Source: CAMDPA01 sp964574325 (lineage in GTDB: Bacteria; Pseudomonadota; Alphaproteobacteria; Rhizobiales; Hyphomicrobiaceae). Taken from it: 64,000 bases of DNA. The stretch is from the NCBI GenBank assembly GCA_964574325.1, contig CAZNMY010000001.1:1-64000 (forward strand). Direction: 5' to 3'. Below the pieces are notes generated by a model. That model did not search any database and was not told the origin of the DNA. It saw only the letters and a list, made by a program, of their open reading frames with translations. The position numbers and the translations under genes were made by a program. This document shows, in pieces, positions 36,654 to 45,835 of the stretch (position 1 is the first letter of the stretch; each line of letters begins with the position of its first letter).

Positions 36654-36731
36654 TTTCGTTTCAGGTGATCGCGACCACATATGCTTCGTTGGATGACCGG
36701 TGCCACGGGCCGGTGACGAGCGGAGGTCGAA

Positions 36732-38411
36732 ATGAGCGGCTCGAACGACATGCCGGCGCCAGAGACCGGCGAAGTGGCTGCCGGCGCAGATCAGTCAGAG
36801 ACGATTGCGTTTCTCGGCTCGGGGGAAGCGTTCGGCGGCGATATCGAGGTCGAACGGCACGAAACCCACGGCGCGATGGTGTTTCTGGGCGGTGACATCG
36901 CGCTCAAGATCAAGCGGGCTGTCCACTACGCGTACATGGATTTTTCCAGTCTCGACAAGCGGCATGCGGCCCTGGAGCGGGAATTCGCGATCAATCGGGG
37001 GAATGCGCCGGAGCTCTACATCGGCGTCGAGCCGATCGTGCGGGCGGCGGGGGGAGGTTTGAGGCTCGGCGGTGAGGGCGAGGTGGTCGAGTGGGCGCTG
37101 CGCATGAAGCGATTTCCTCAGTCGGCCCTGCTGTCGCGCCGGCTCGCCGATGGTCTCGATGCGGCGGGTCTGAAGGAAGTGGCGGATGAAGTGGTGCGCT
37201 CGCACGCAGATGCGCCGGTCGTCCGTGGCGTATCGGGCGTCGACGCGTTGGAGGCGATCATCGCGGAGATCACGGGAGCGCTGGGCGCCGATTCCGCTAC
37301 GGCGGCGGATGCAGAAGTGCTGCGGCGAACGGCGGTGGACCGGCTTCGCGCGGTTCGGCGGGTGATCGAGAAGCGTGCGGCGGTCGGCATGGTGCGCCGG
37401 TGCCACGGCGATCTGCATCTCGACAACATCGTCGTCATCGAGGGGCGGCCGCGGCTGTTCGATGCGATCGAGTTCGACGAGGCGCTGGCGACGATCGACA
37501 CCCTGTACGACTTGGCTTTTCTGCTGATGGATCTGGATGCGCATGGATACCGTGCCGGGGCGAACCAGGTTCTAAATAGGTATTTGTGGAAGAGGCAGGA
37601 TACGCTCGATCTGGAAGGGCTGGCGGCGTTGCCGTTGTTTCTGGCGTTGCGGGCAGGTGTCCGCGCGATGGTAGCGAGACAGCGGGCGGCGCTGTCGGGC
37701 GGCGAGCCTGAGGCCGAGGTGGGGCGTGCGGCCGGGCGCTATCTCGGGCGCGCCCTGCAATACTCGATGCCGCCGCCGGCTGGTCTCGTCGCCATCGGTG
37801 GGCTCTCGGGAACCGGCAAGTCCACGTTGGCGGCGCGGTTATCGCCGCTGCTCGGGCCTGCGCCGGGTGCGGTACATCTGCGGAGCGATCTGGAACGCAA
37901 AGCGCTGCATGGCGTGGACGAGTTCACGCGGCTGCCGGACGATGCATATTCGGCCGAAGAGAGCCTGCGGGTCTATTCAGTGCTGGCCGATAAGGCCTGT
38001 ACTGCGCTCAGGGCTGGGCACGCTGTGGTGGTCGATGCGGTGTTTTCGTCGCCGGTCGAGCGCAAGGCCATCGAGCAGCTCGCGGGGGATTGCGGCGTGC
38101 CGTTCGCGGGGCTCTGGCTGGAGACCGGGACGGACGAATTGATCGCAAGGGTCGAGGCCCGGACCAAGACGAGGGCTGAAACCGGCGCAGGCGATGCGTC
38201 GGATGCAACGGCTGCGGTCGTTCAGCGGCAGGTGGCGCGCGGCGTGGGTGAGGTCGGCTGGGAGATCGTCGATGCCAGCGGGGCCGTCGAGGATGTCCTC
38301 GAGCGGGCTTCTGTGAACGTCCGCCGCATCATGCCGGCTGTCTGGATGCCGGCAATATGGCGGGATGGGATCGCATCTGATCGGAGGCCGCGTCATTCCT
38401 CGGAGGCGTGA
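36732..38411 (+). CDS. Bifunctional aminoglycoside-phosphotransferase-like / AAA ATPase protein
   Basis: 559 residues. The N-terminal half is APH/protein-kinase-like: ETHGAMVFLGGDIALKIKRAV contains the kinase Lys, and CHGDLHLDNIVVIEGRPRLFDAIEFDE the catalytic loop and metal site. The C-terminal half has Walker A GGLSGTGKST (about 356-365) and a P-loop kinase layout resembling gluconate/chloramphenicol kinases (HLRSDLERKALHGVDEFTRL, VVVDAVFSSPVERK). Such bifunctional proteins are common in proteobacteria with no known substrate. Downstream is a terminator shared with ribA. Confidence 0.85.
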   Translation: MSGSNDMPAPETGEVAAGADQSETIAFLGSGEAFGGDIEVERHETHGAMVFLGGDIALKIKRAVHYAYMDFSSLDKRHAALEREFAINRGNAPELYIGVEPIVRAAGGGLRLGGEGEVVEWALRMKRFPQSALLSRRLADGLDAAGLKEVADEVVRSHADAPVVRGVSGVDALEAIIAEITGALGADSATAADAEVLRRTAVDRLRAVRRVIEKRAAVGMVRRCHGDLHLDNIVVIEGRPRLFDAIEFDEALATIDTLYDLAFLLMDLDAHGYRAGANQVLNRYLWKRQDTLDLEGLAALPLFLALRAGVRAMVARQRAALSGGEPEAEVGRAAGRYLGRALQYSMPPPAGLVAIGGLSGTGKSTLAARLSPLLGPAPGAVHLRSDLERKALHGVDEFTRLPDDAYSAEESLRVYSVLADKACTALRAGHAVVVDAVFSSPVERKAIEQLAGDCGVPFAGLWLETGTDELIARVEARTKTRAETGAGDASDATAAVVQRQVARGVGEVGWEIVDASGAVEDVLERASVNVRRIMPAVWMPAIWRDGIASDRRPRHSSEA

Positions 38412-38425
38412 CTTTCGACATGGCA

Positions 38426-38453
38426 AAGCCTCCGACCCTGGGGCCGGAGGCTT
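38426..38453. terminator. Bidirectional terminator between the kinase gene and ribA
   Basis: AAGCCTCCG (38426-38434) pairs with CGGAGGCTT (38445-38453) around a 10-nt loop. The perfect 9-bp stem lies between convergent genes. Confidence 0.7.
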
Positions 38454-38482
38454 CGAGAACGATCAGGCTCGATCGATGGAGA

Positions 38483-39244
38483 TCAGAGCTTGTGAGCCAT
38501 GCGCTCGCGCTTGGTGTTGAGGTAGCGCTCATTGAAGCGAGACGGCTTCACCACGTGCGGCACCTGCTCGACGACGTTGATGCCGAGGTCGCGGAGTGCG
38601 TCGACCTTCAACGGGTTGTTGGTCATGAGGCGGACTTCGGTGGAGCCGAGATCTTTCAGGATCTTGACCGCCAGATCATAGTCACGGGCATCGACCGGCG
38701 CCCCGATCGACAGATTGGCGTCGACCGTATCGAGACCCCGGTCCTGGGCAGCATACGCCTTCATCTTGTTGACGAGGCCGATACCGCGCCCCTCGTGATG
38801 AGGCAGGTAGATGATGATGCCGTGAGAACTCTCGACCACCTTCTCCAACGCCTTCTGCAACTGCTGGTAGCAATCGCAGCGGAGTGAATGGAAAATGTCG
38901 CCGGTCACGCAGCCCGAATGGACGCGCACCAGCGGAGCCTCGAGCTTGGCGCCCTCTTTCTTGTAGACCAGCGCCATCGCCTGATAGGACACGCTATCGT
39001 CCTCGTAGGCGTGAGCCTCGAACATCACTTCCTTGCCCTGGAACTCGACCGGCAGGATGGTATGGGCAGTATCAAGAAACATCGGGGCCTCCGAACGGCG
39101 AGGGGCATGGTGCGCGACCTTGCGCTCCATGACAACAGCCGTTCTAGCACCTAGGCCAACCGGCAGGGGCGTGACAGAAGCTCCGCCGTTCGAGTGGAGG
39201 CCGTTGGCCGATACTGCCTGGGCCGAAAGAATAGAATTCGACAT
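38483..39244 (-). CDS. ribA: GTP cyclohydrolase II
   Basis: 253 residues from ATG 39244 (GAGG upstream). First step of riboflavin synthesis from GTP. The Zn site is CVTGDIFHSLRCDC; other motifs are VRVHSGC, HHEGRGIGLVNKMKAYAAQD and RLMTNNPLKVDAL. It is a stand-alone RibA without the RibB domain often fused in related bacteria. The N-terminal ~50 residues before the conserved part are extra. Separated from the adhesin by a regulatory interval. Confidence 0.95.
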   Translation of the reverse strand: MSNSILSAQAVSANGLHSNGGASVTPLPVGLGARTAVVMERKVAHHAPRRSEAPMFLDTAHTILPVEFQGKEVMFEAHAYEDDSVSYQAMALVYKKEGAKLEAPLVRVHSGCVTGDIFHSLRCDCYQQLQKALEKVVESSHGIIIYLPHHEGRGIGLVNKMKAYAAQDRGLDTVDANLSIGAPVDARDYDLAVKILKDLGSTEVRLMTNNPLKVDALRDLGINVVEQVPHVVKPSRFNERYLNTKRERMAHKL

Positions 39245-39876
39245 TGTCCGCCTCGGTTCCGAAACGCTGTGCTGGCTGGTAGTGGCAGATGACTTGGAGA
39301 TGTTCATTGGTCTCTACTGGTTTTGACACCTCGCCGGATCACTGGTCCGGCTGGGGCGAATTGGCACGTCAGTGAAGCGCACTGTCGCGGCGGCTGTTTG
39401 CCTTGGCGACGCTCGGGTGCGTGCTTCTCCTGGGGTTGTTGCTGAACAGCAGGGGATCGTGATCGGTTTCATACTCGCACATCGATTTTCGATCCCCACG
39501 GCCGCGTGTCGTGCTGCCCTGAAGCTAGCCATCGCGACACTTGATGGCACCTTCATGATGGTTTCCGGATGAACTGAACCTGAACGGTTCGCCGAGTTTT
39601 GTTCAGGTGACGATCAGGGGCCCCCGGGAAGGCGAACGAGGCGCGTCTCTTTCGCTTCATGTGATTGATTCTTCAGGAATAAACTCGCCGGGCTCGAGCC
39701 CCGCCCGATCATGCCGCTCGATTCCCGGCAATTCTGCGGTCGAGTGGCGAACCGTGAACCGGAAACAATCCCCGGTTGGTTAATTAAATATTAACAACTT
39801 TAAGTTGTTATCGGGGTGCGCAGGTTCAGCAGAGCCTGTCTCGAATTCCTGCACTCTGTTCAGCGTGGAGCGTATC
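39245..39876. other. Intergenic interval upstream of the adhesin with dyads
   Basis: About 630 bp between divergent ribA and the adhesin gene. An 8-bp stem ACCTGAAC (39578-39585)/GTTCAGGT (39601-39608) is preceded by two further TGAAC copies. An AT-rich patch around 39780-39810 holds a 19-bp palindrome (listed separately). Short open frames here lack ribosome sites. Likely contains both promoters. Confidence 0.5.
39792..39810. promoter_or_regulatory. 19-bp palindrome upstream of the adhesin gene
   Basis: TAACAACTT and AAGTTGTTA flank a single T, a perfect dyad inside the most AT-rich stretch of the window, 66 nt before the chosen start. It could be a repressor or activator site. Confidence 0.5.
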
Positions 39877-42288
39877 GTGTTGCGTAGCTTCAAATCGTAT
39901 GACTTCAAATGTCTGGAGCTGCTCGACGAATCCGATCGCGGAAAGCCGTCCAGCATCTCTCGGGGCGCTGGCTCGCCTGCGGGTCGGTTCGGTGCATCGG
40001 CCGCCTGGAGCCTGGGTGTCCTGACGCTTTCGGCGGTGACCTCGGCGTCGCCGGCATCGGCCCAGTTCGTCTGCCAACAATATGGAGGATCGTTCGGAGG
40101 GGCAGCGGCCGGGGCGATGGCTCTGGCATGTGGCGCGGATGCGATTGCGACCGGGCTCGCGTCGTCGGCTTTCGGCGGCCAGACGAGAGCGGTCGGCGAC
40201 TACGCGACAGCCGTCGGCCAGGCAGCCCGGGCGGAAGGATCTAACGCCGTCGCGCTGGGCTCCCAGTCGCAAGCGCTCGGGGGGAATGCGACCGCAATCG
40301 GAACGGTGGCCTCGGCGGGCGGCGTCAATTCGACCTCGATCGGCAACGCGGCATCGGCGGACGGCGACAACGGCACCTCGATCGGCAACGGATCGGCGGC
40401 CAGCGCGATCAATTCGACCAGCGTCGGCTCGAACGCGATCGCCAGCGGTCTCAATTCGACGTCGCTGGGTAGCGCTGCTCAGGCGAGCGGGGCCAACGCC
40501 ACGGCGCTCGGACGCGGTGCACGGGCGGTGGCCAACAGCACGACTGCCATCGGCGACATCGCTCGCGCGCAAGGCGAGTATTCGACGGCGATCGGCAACG
40601 ATGCGCGCGCCATGGCCGAGGGCGCAACGGCTTCGGGTGCTGCGGCACAGGCGACGGGGCTCAATTCGTCCGCCTACGGCCGCAATGCGCTGGCGAGCCA
40701 GACGGCGGCGACGGCCATCGGCCAAGGGGCAACCGCCTCGGGCGTGAATTCGACGACAAACGGTGCGGGTTCCAGCGCGAGCAGCCTCAACGCCTCGGCA
40801 TTCGGTCAGGCTTCCGCGGCGTCTGCTGCCGGTGCTTCCGCGCTTGGACAAGGCGCACAGGCGAGTGGTGTTTCGGCGACGGCGGTCGGACAGGGGGCGG
40901 TGGCGGCCCACGACAACGCGGCTGCGTTCGGCCAGGGCGTGGCGACCTCGCGCGCGGATCAGCAGGTGTTCGGATCGGCCAGCAACACCTATACGATGAC
41001 GGGCGTCGCCAGTTCGGCGAGCGTCGCGGCGCAATCGGGTGCGAGGCTCGCGGTGAGTTCCGATGCGTCGGGAAATCTCGCGGCCGTAAATCCAAACGTC
41101 CTGTTCCAGGGGACGGGAGCCAACAGCACGGCGGTCGGCTTCGGGGCAACGGCAGCCGGCGCCAACGCAACGGCGCTCGGTCCCAATGCTTCGGCGGCGT
41201 TCGCCGGTTCGACCGCGATCGGCTACGGCGCTGCGACGACGCGGGCGGATCAGATCGCCTTGGGCACCTCGACCAACACCTACACCGCCGCGGGGATCGC
41301 GACCGCCGCCAGCCGCGCGGCCCAATCCGGGCCGCTGCAGGTGATGACGACCGATGCCAACGGCAATCTGGCCGGCGACGGTGGAGCCCTCTATGGACGG
41401 GTCGGAGCGGTGGAGACATCGGTTGGGACGCTGCAGACCCAGGTCGGCGTTCTGCAAACACAGACGGCGGCCAATACGACCCAGATCGCAGCGCTCGATA
41501 CGAGAGTCGGCGTGGTCGAGGGCGGTGTGACGACTTTGGGCAACCGGATCGGCACCGTCGAGGGGAACGTCACGGCGCTGACCGGGCGGGTCTCGACGGT
41601 CGAGAGCAACGTTTCGACACTGCAGACGCAGACGGCCGCCAACACGACTGCGATCGCCTCGAACACGACGCGGATCACCAACGTCGAAGGGCAGGTCACG
41701 ACCCTGCAAGGGCAGGTGACCAGCAACACGACGCGGATCGGCGGACTCGAAGGACGGATGACGACGACCGAAAACAACGTGACGGCGCTGACGGGACGGG
41801 TTTCTACCGTCGAAGGAAAGGTGACGACGCTGCAATCCCAGACCGCCTCGAACACGGCTCAGATCGCATCGAATACCACCAGGATCTCGAGCGTCGAAAC
41901 GCGTGTCACAAACACCGAGACACGACTGACGTCCTCGGAACAGCGGTTGTCCAACGTCGAGGAGACCGTGGGAACCTTCGACAATCGCATCAAGGGAATG
42001 GATGCGCGGATCACGTCTGCGGACCAGAAGGCCGACAAGGCGCTAGACGGCGTCGCGGTGGCGCTGGCCGTTTCCGATCCGGTCCTGCTCGCAGGCGATA
42101 CGTTCGGCGTGCGCTTCAATTGGGGCGAGTACCAGGGCAAGCACGCGATCGGCCTCAGTGCGCTGGGCGTACTCGACCGGAATTTCCTGGGAACCAACAC
42201 GTCACTTGCGTTGGCGGGAGGCGTCGGCATCAGCACCTACGACGGCTCGGTCGGATCGCGCCTGGGGCTGCAATTGACCTGGAAGTAG
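39877..42288 (+). CDS. Trimeric autotransporter adhesin (YadA-like)
   Basis: 803 residues from GTG 39877 (GGAG 6 nt upstream; TTG 39880 also possible; a frame opening at TTG 39805 lacks support). A long signal region (about 1-62, with cleavage after ASPASA) leads to a head of many 14-residue YadA head repeats (pattern SxAxGxxAxAxGxxAxAxG). A coiled-coil stalk (about 480-700) repeats VSTVE, TLQTQTAANTT and NTTRI units. The last 75 residues form a YadA membrane anchor (FGVRFNWGEYQGKHAIGLSA to LGLQLTWK). It is a surface adhesin that homotrimerises in the outer membrane. Good candidate for host or surface attachment. Confidence 0.9.
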   Translation: MLRSFKSYDFKCLELLDESDRGKPSSISRGAGSPAGRFGASAAWSLGVLTLSAVTSASPASAQFVCQQYGGSFGGAAAGAMALACGADAIATGLASSAFGGQTRAVGDYATAVGQAARAEGSNAVALGSQSQALGGNATAIGTVASAGGVNSTSIGNAASADGDNGTSIGNGSAASAINSTSVGSNAIASGLNSTSLGSAAQASGANATALGRGARAVANSTTAIGDIARAQGEYSTAIGNDARAMAEGATASGAAAQATGLNSSAYGRNALASQTAATAIGQGATASGVNSTTNGAGSSASSLNASAFGQASAASAAGASALGQGAQASGVSATAVGQGAVAAHDNAAAFGQGVATSRADQQVFGSASNTYTMTGVASSASVAAQSGARLAVSSDASGNLAAVNPNVLFQGTGANSTAVGFGATAAGANATALGPNASAAFAGSTAIGYGAATTRADQIALGTSTNTYTAAGIATAASRAAQSGPLQVMTTDANGNLAGDGGALYGRVGAVETSVGTLQTQVGVLQTQTAANTTQIAALDTRVGVVEGGVTTLGNRIGTVEGNVTALTGRVSTVESNVSTLQTQTAANTTAIASNTTRITNVEGQVTTLQGQVTSNTTRIGGLEGRMTTTENNVTALTGRVSTVEGKVTTLQSQTASNTAQIASNTTRISSVETRVTNTETRLTSSEQRLSNVEETVGTFDNRIKGMDARITSADQKADKALDGVAVALAVSDPVLLAGDTFGVRFNWGEYQGKHAIGLSALGVLDRNFLGTNTSLALAGGVGISTYDGSVGSRLGLQLTWK

Positions 42289-42330
42289 TCACTGCACTCG
42301 TCCTCGATAAACACAAAGTGAGTAAGCCAC

Positions 42331-42906
42331 ATGCGTAACGTCTGGATGCCTGCAGCAATTCTCGTCGTCGCGTGCAGTTCCGTCGCGGTCGGGCAGGGCT
42401 GGCAAAGCCAGACCGTCCATCCACCCGCCGCCAAATCCAAGGCGGTTGCTCCGAAGCCGGCAGCGACGCGCGTCGCCAGTGCTCCTTTGCCGGCCTCCAA
42501 GGGACAGTCGATGCAGGTGCAGGTGCAGTATCTCGTGCGGACGAGCCTGCTCGCACTCAACGATGCCAATCGCAGCGGGAACTATACGGTGCTTCGGGAT
42601 GTCGCCGCGCCGTCGTTTCGCGAGAAGAATTCGGCGGCCGATCTTGCGCTGATCTTCGCGGAGATGAGGCGGGCCCGTCTCGATCTGTCGATGGCGGCGA
42701 TCCTCGCGCCGGAACTCGACGAGCAGCCGTCGATCGATGGAGAACGCCGGCTTCGCCTGAAAGGGCATTTCGCGACCGAGCCGAACCGGGTGGTTTTCGA
42801 CCTGATCTACGAGCCGGTCGGGGGACAGTGGCTGCTCAACGGAATTTCCATTTCGACGAAGCCGTCGCGATCGGCAGCAGGCGGGCCTGCACCGGTTACG
42901 AGATAG
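42331..42906 (+). CDS. Small exported protein of unknown function
   Basis: 191 residues. A signal peptide (MPAAILVVACSSVAVGQ) with a Cys gives a weak lipoprotein-like look but no proper lipobox. A Pro/Ala/Lys linker leads to a folded part (VRTSLLALNDANRSGNYTVLR, MRRARLDLSMAAILAPELDE, VFDLIYEPVGGQWLLNGISI), which resembles NTF2-like periplasmic proteins. It starts 42 nt after the adhesin stop and is probably in the same transcript. It may help adhesin assembly; no direct evidence. Confidence 0.65.
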   Translation: MRNVWMPAAILVVACSSVAVGQGWQSQTVHPPAAKSKAVAPKPAATRVASAPLPASKGQSMQVQVQYLVRTSLLALNDANRSGNYTVLRDVAAPSFREKNSAADLALIFAEMRRARLDLSMAAILAPELDEQPSIDGERRLRLKGHFATEPNRVVFDLIYEPVGGQWLLNGISISTKPSRSAAGGPAPVTR

Positions 42907-43018
42907 CGCTCTCGGCATTCATCGCCGCCATGTCTGGAAGCGCTCGCTGGTTCATGCGTGGGACCGTTGTGGTATAGCTCCGTGTCGTCGAGACACCCTG
43001 CCGAAACTGCGAGGTCCC

Positions 43019-43789
43019 ATGCCGAAATTCGCTGCCAGTCTCAATCTGATGTTCAACGAGTGGCCGCTGCTCGACCGCTTCGCGGCTGCGCGCGACGCCG
43101 GGTTCAAGGCCGTCGAGGTGCAGAACCCCTATGGCGAGAAAGCCGATGCGATCGCCAAGCGCCTCGAGGCGACGGGGCTGGAACTCGTGCTCATCAATAC
43201 GCCGCGGGGAGCGCCGGAGATCGGCGGTCGCGGGATAGCTGCCATCCCATCGCAGGCGGCGGAGTTCCGGCGGCTGTTCGATACGGCGTTCGAGTACATG
43301 CAGGCGACGGGCTGCCGGATGATCCACGTGATGGCCGGAACGCATCCGACGGCGAGCGAAGCGGCATTCGAGGCTTCGCTGCGCCATGCGGCGGCGAAGC
43401 TCGCGCCGATCGGCGGCAAGGCGTTGCTGGAGCCGCTGAACCTCTACGACAATCCCGGTTATTTTCTCGGCGATTTCGATATGGCTGCAAGGATCATCCG
43501 GCAGATCGACCTGCCGAATGTGCGGCTGCAGTACGACTTCTACCATCGCCAGCGGCGGCACGGCGAGATCGCGGCGTCGCTGAGGGAAATGCTGTCGATC
43601 ACCGCACACGTGCAGTTCGCGGGAACGCCCGGGCGGCACGAGCCTGATGTCGGCGAGATCGACTACGGCTATCTGTTCGGGCTGCTCGACGAACTCGGCT
43701 ACAAGGGCTGGGTCGGTGCCGAGTACACGCCGCGCGCGGGAACGCTCGAGGGGCTGGGTTGGTTGAAAAAGTGGGGCGGCGCTGTGTGA
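43019..43789 (+). CDS. hyi: Hydroxypyruvate isomerase-like TIM barrel
   Basis: 256 residues. Xylose-isomerase-type TIM barrel of the Hyi/OtnI kind: FAASLNLMFNEWPLLDRFAAA, GFKAVEVQNPYGEKA, NTPRGAPEIGGRGIAA, LLEPLNLYDNPGYFLGDFD with the metal Glu, LQYDFYHRQRRHGEIA, and VGAEYTPRAGTLEGLGWLKK. Interconverts hydroxypyruvate and tartronate semialdehyde in the glyoxylate pathway. Start ATG 43019 follows GAGG. 30 nt upstream of a NicX/M29-like gene. The gene symbol is a family-level call. Confidence 0.85.
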   Translation: MPKFAASLNLMFNEWPLLDRFAAARDAGFKAVEVQNPYGEKADAIAKRLEATGLELVLINTPRGAPEIGGRGIAAIPSQAAEFRRLFDTAFEYMQATGCRMIHVMAGTHPTASEAAFEASLRHAAAKLAPIGGKALLEPLNLYDNPGYFLGDFDMAARIIRQIDLPNVRLQYDFYHRQRRHGEIAASLREMLSITAHVQFAGTPGRHEPDVGEIDYGYLFGLLDELGYKGWVGAEYTPRAGTLEGLGWLKKWGGAV

Positions 43790-43825
43790 CCACTCGGGAA
43801 TGGGGCGCCGCCGAGGGAGATGCCG

Positions 43826-44869
43826 ATGTTCGCCGACCGGATCGAAGGGAAATGGATCGACGCCTTTTGCGAGGTGTTCGAGCGATGCGCGGTGAAGCGC
43901 GGCGATACGGCGGCGATCCTGTCGGAGACGCAGTCACGGGCGCTGAACGTGCACCTGGCGGAACTCGCGCTGCTGCGGCTCGGCGCGCGGCCGTTCCACA
44001 TCGTGCTGCCGACGCCGCGCAATCCGCATCCCGTTCCCGTGCGCTCGACGGGGGCGAGCGAGGCGATCGGCAAGCTCGGGCCTGTCGTGTCGGCACTGGG
44101 GCAGGCGGGGTTCGTGGTCGACGTGACGCTCGAAGGGCTGATGCACGCGCCGGAGACGCCCGAGATCCTGAAGGCGGGCGCGCGCATTCTCGTGATTTCG
44201 AACGAGCATCCGGAAGCGCTGGAGCGGATGCGGCCGGAAGGCGCGCTGGAGGCTCGCGTGCGCGCGGCCGTGAAGCGGTTGCGTGGGGCAAAGCGGATGA
44301 CGGTGCGTTCGGGCGCAGGCACGGATCTCGCCGTCGATCTCACGGGGGCATCGACGGTCGGCGTGTGGGGCTGGACGGATCGCGCGGGGACGCTTGCGCA
44401 TTGGCCGGGTGGCGTGGTGGTCAGCTTTCCGAAACAGGGGACCGTGAACGGTACGCTGGTGCTCGATCGTGGCGACATGAACCTGACGTTCAAGCGGTAT
44501 CTCGATGCGCCGGTGCGGCTGGGGATCGAGGCGGATTACGTGACCAAGATCGACGGCGCCGGCGTCGATGCGGAGCTGATGCGGCGCTATCTGTCGGCGT
44601 GGGGCGACAAGGAGGCCTATGCGGTCAGTCACGTCGGCTACGGGCTCAACGAGAAGGCGCGCTACGAGGCGCTGGCGATGTACGGCCAGCGTGACACCAA
44701 CGGAACGGAGCTGCGTGCGGTGGCGGGCAACTTCCTGTTCTCGACGGGCGCCAACGAGTTCGCGGGCCGCTACACCGCCGGGCATCTCGACATCCCCGTG
44801 ATGGGGACGACGATCGCGGTGGACGGGGTGGAGGTGGTGAAGGCGGGCGTGGTGCAGGAGGTGGGGTAG
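43826..44869 (+). CDS. NicX-like / M29-peptidase-superfamily protein
   Basis: 347 residues from ATG 43826; GAGGGAG 6 nt upstream makes this better than ATG 43820. The sequence has the M29 aminopeptidase/2,5-dihydroxypyridine 5,6-dioxygenase layout: KRGDTAAILSETQSRALNVH, GARPFHIVLPTPRNPHPVPV, FKRYLDAPVRLGIEADYVTKIDG, SHVGYGLNEKARYEALAM and TAGHLDIPVMGTTIAVDGVEVV at the end. NicX is an Fe(II) ring-cleaving enzyme for pyridines. Neighbouring genes do not include the rest of a nicotinate pathway, so substrate is open. Confidence 0.7.
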   Translation: MFADRIEGKWIDAFCEVFERCAVKRGDTAAILSETQSRALNVHLAELALLRLGARPFHIVLPTPRNPHPVPVRSTGASEAIGKLGPVVSALGQAGFVVDVTLEGLMHAPETPEILKAGARILVISNEHPEALERMRPEGALEARVRAAVKRLRGAKRMTVRSGAGTDLAVDLTGASTVGVWGWTDRAGTLAHWPGGVVVSFPKQGTVNGTLVLDRGDMNLTFKRYLDAPVRLGIEADYVTKIDGAGVDAELMRRYLSAWGDKEAYAVSHVGYGLNEKARYEALAMYGQRDTNGTELRAVAGNFLFSTGANEFAGRYTAGHLDIPVMGTTIAVDGVEVVKAGVVQEVG

Positions 44870-45086
44870 ATCGCAGCCAATTGGCTGGCCAGGGTCAGGT
44901 TTCAGGGGCCTCTGGACGGTCCTGACGGTAAGGGTTGGCGAGCGCAGTTTCCGACCATCCTGCATAGCCGGTTCGACTACGACCTGTTATACTTTGGTTT
45001 CGGCGAGGATGGTATCACCCAGGTTGATTGGCGATCTCATCACGGTGTTTCTTACGCCGAGGCGCCAAGTGGATTGGAGAGTACCT

Positions 45087-45329
45087 TTGCAGACGACGTT
45101 GGCGGTTGAAGACATCAAGGTGACGCTGCCCGAACTGCTCGACGGCTTGCTTCCGGGGGATCAGGTGATCTTGACCCGGAACCATCGGCCTGTGGCGACG
45201 CTCGTCAGCGCGGCCGAGCCTGTAGCACCTAGGCAGCGGGCAGCGCCCGGGCTCGGCAAAGGCATGGTCTCGTTCATAGCTGCCGATTTCGACGCTCCGC
45301 TCGACTGTATGAAGGACTACATGGAGTGA
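45087..45329 (+). CDS. vapB: Type II antitoxin (Phd/YefM-like, partner of VapC)
   Basis: 80 residues from TTG 45087; GGAGAG 5 nt upstream favours it over the longer frame from 44994. N-terminal QTTLAVEDIKVTLPELLDG and DQVILTRNHRPVATLVSAA are the Phd/YefM DNA-binding fold. The C-terminus, which would wrap the toxin, ends LDCMKDYME. It neutralises VapC and should repress the operon. Stop overlaps toxin GTG by 4 nt. A TATACT box at 44988-44993 is a possible -10. Confidence 0.8.
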   Translation: MQTTLAVEDIKVTLPELLDGLLPGDQVILTRNHRPVATLVSAAEPVAPRQRAAPGLGKGMVSFIAADFDAPLDCMKDYME

Positions 45330-45721
45330 AACTTCTACTCGATTCACATACCTTGCTTTGGCTCATGGAAGGCCATCCCAATCTGAGTCAACGGGCAGTC
45401 GAGGCGATCACCGATCCGTCGAACCAGCTATATCTGAGCATATCGTCGGTATGGGAAATCGGTATCAAATCCGGGTTGGGCAAGCTGGGCTTGGCGGTGC
45501 CGTTTTCGACGTTCCTGGATACGGCCATCAACGGCTACGGTTTGATCGTGCTTCCAATTACCTTGGAAGATTGCGTTCGATACCAGCAGTTGCCATTTGC
45601 CGACAAGCTGCACCGCGATCCATTCGACCGAATGATCATCATCCACGCTCTGCGAGAGGGCTTGACGATCGTCGGTGCCGATGCGGCGTTTGATACTTAC
45701 GGATTAGCTCGGCTGTGGTGA
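45326..45721 (+). CDS. vapC: PIN-domain toxin VapC
   Basis: 131 residues from GTG 45326, GTGA overlap with the antitoxin. PIN-fold acidic residues are visible: LLLDSHTLLWLM (Asp6), SSVWEIGIKSGLGKL (Glu), RDPFDRMIIIHAL (Asp) and ADAAFDTYG (Asp). These ribonucleases cleave RNA. Standard length. Probably acquired, as the pair stands alone between unrelated genes. Confidence 0.9.
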   Translation: MKLLLDSHTLLWLMEGHPNLSQRAVEAITDPSNQLYLSISSVWEIGIKSGLGKLGLAVPFSTFLDTAINGYGLIVLPITLEDCVRYQQLPFADKLHRDPFDRMIIIHALREGLTIVGADAAFDTYGLARLW

Positions 45722-45835
45722 TCAGGTGAGTGAGGCCTCGGAGTTCTCAGCGCGAAATTGTGGTTGCTGGGGGCATGTCGAGCGCCGGACTCGGGTTCCG
45801 CTGGTAGTAGAATGCAGAATGACTCCAGTGCTCGG

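Noticed and set aside
39826..41835. 669-codon minus-strand frame opposite the adhesin
   Set aside because: Arg-rich mirror of the repeat head; the plus strand has a signal peptide, head, stalk and anchor.
40150..41900. CRISPR or tandem-repeat array
   Set aside because: Regular repetition comes from adhesin head and stalk repeats within an open frame; no conserved 28-36-bp unit with unique spacers.
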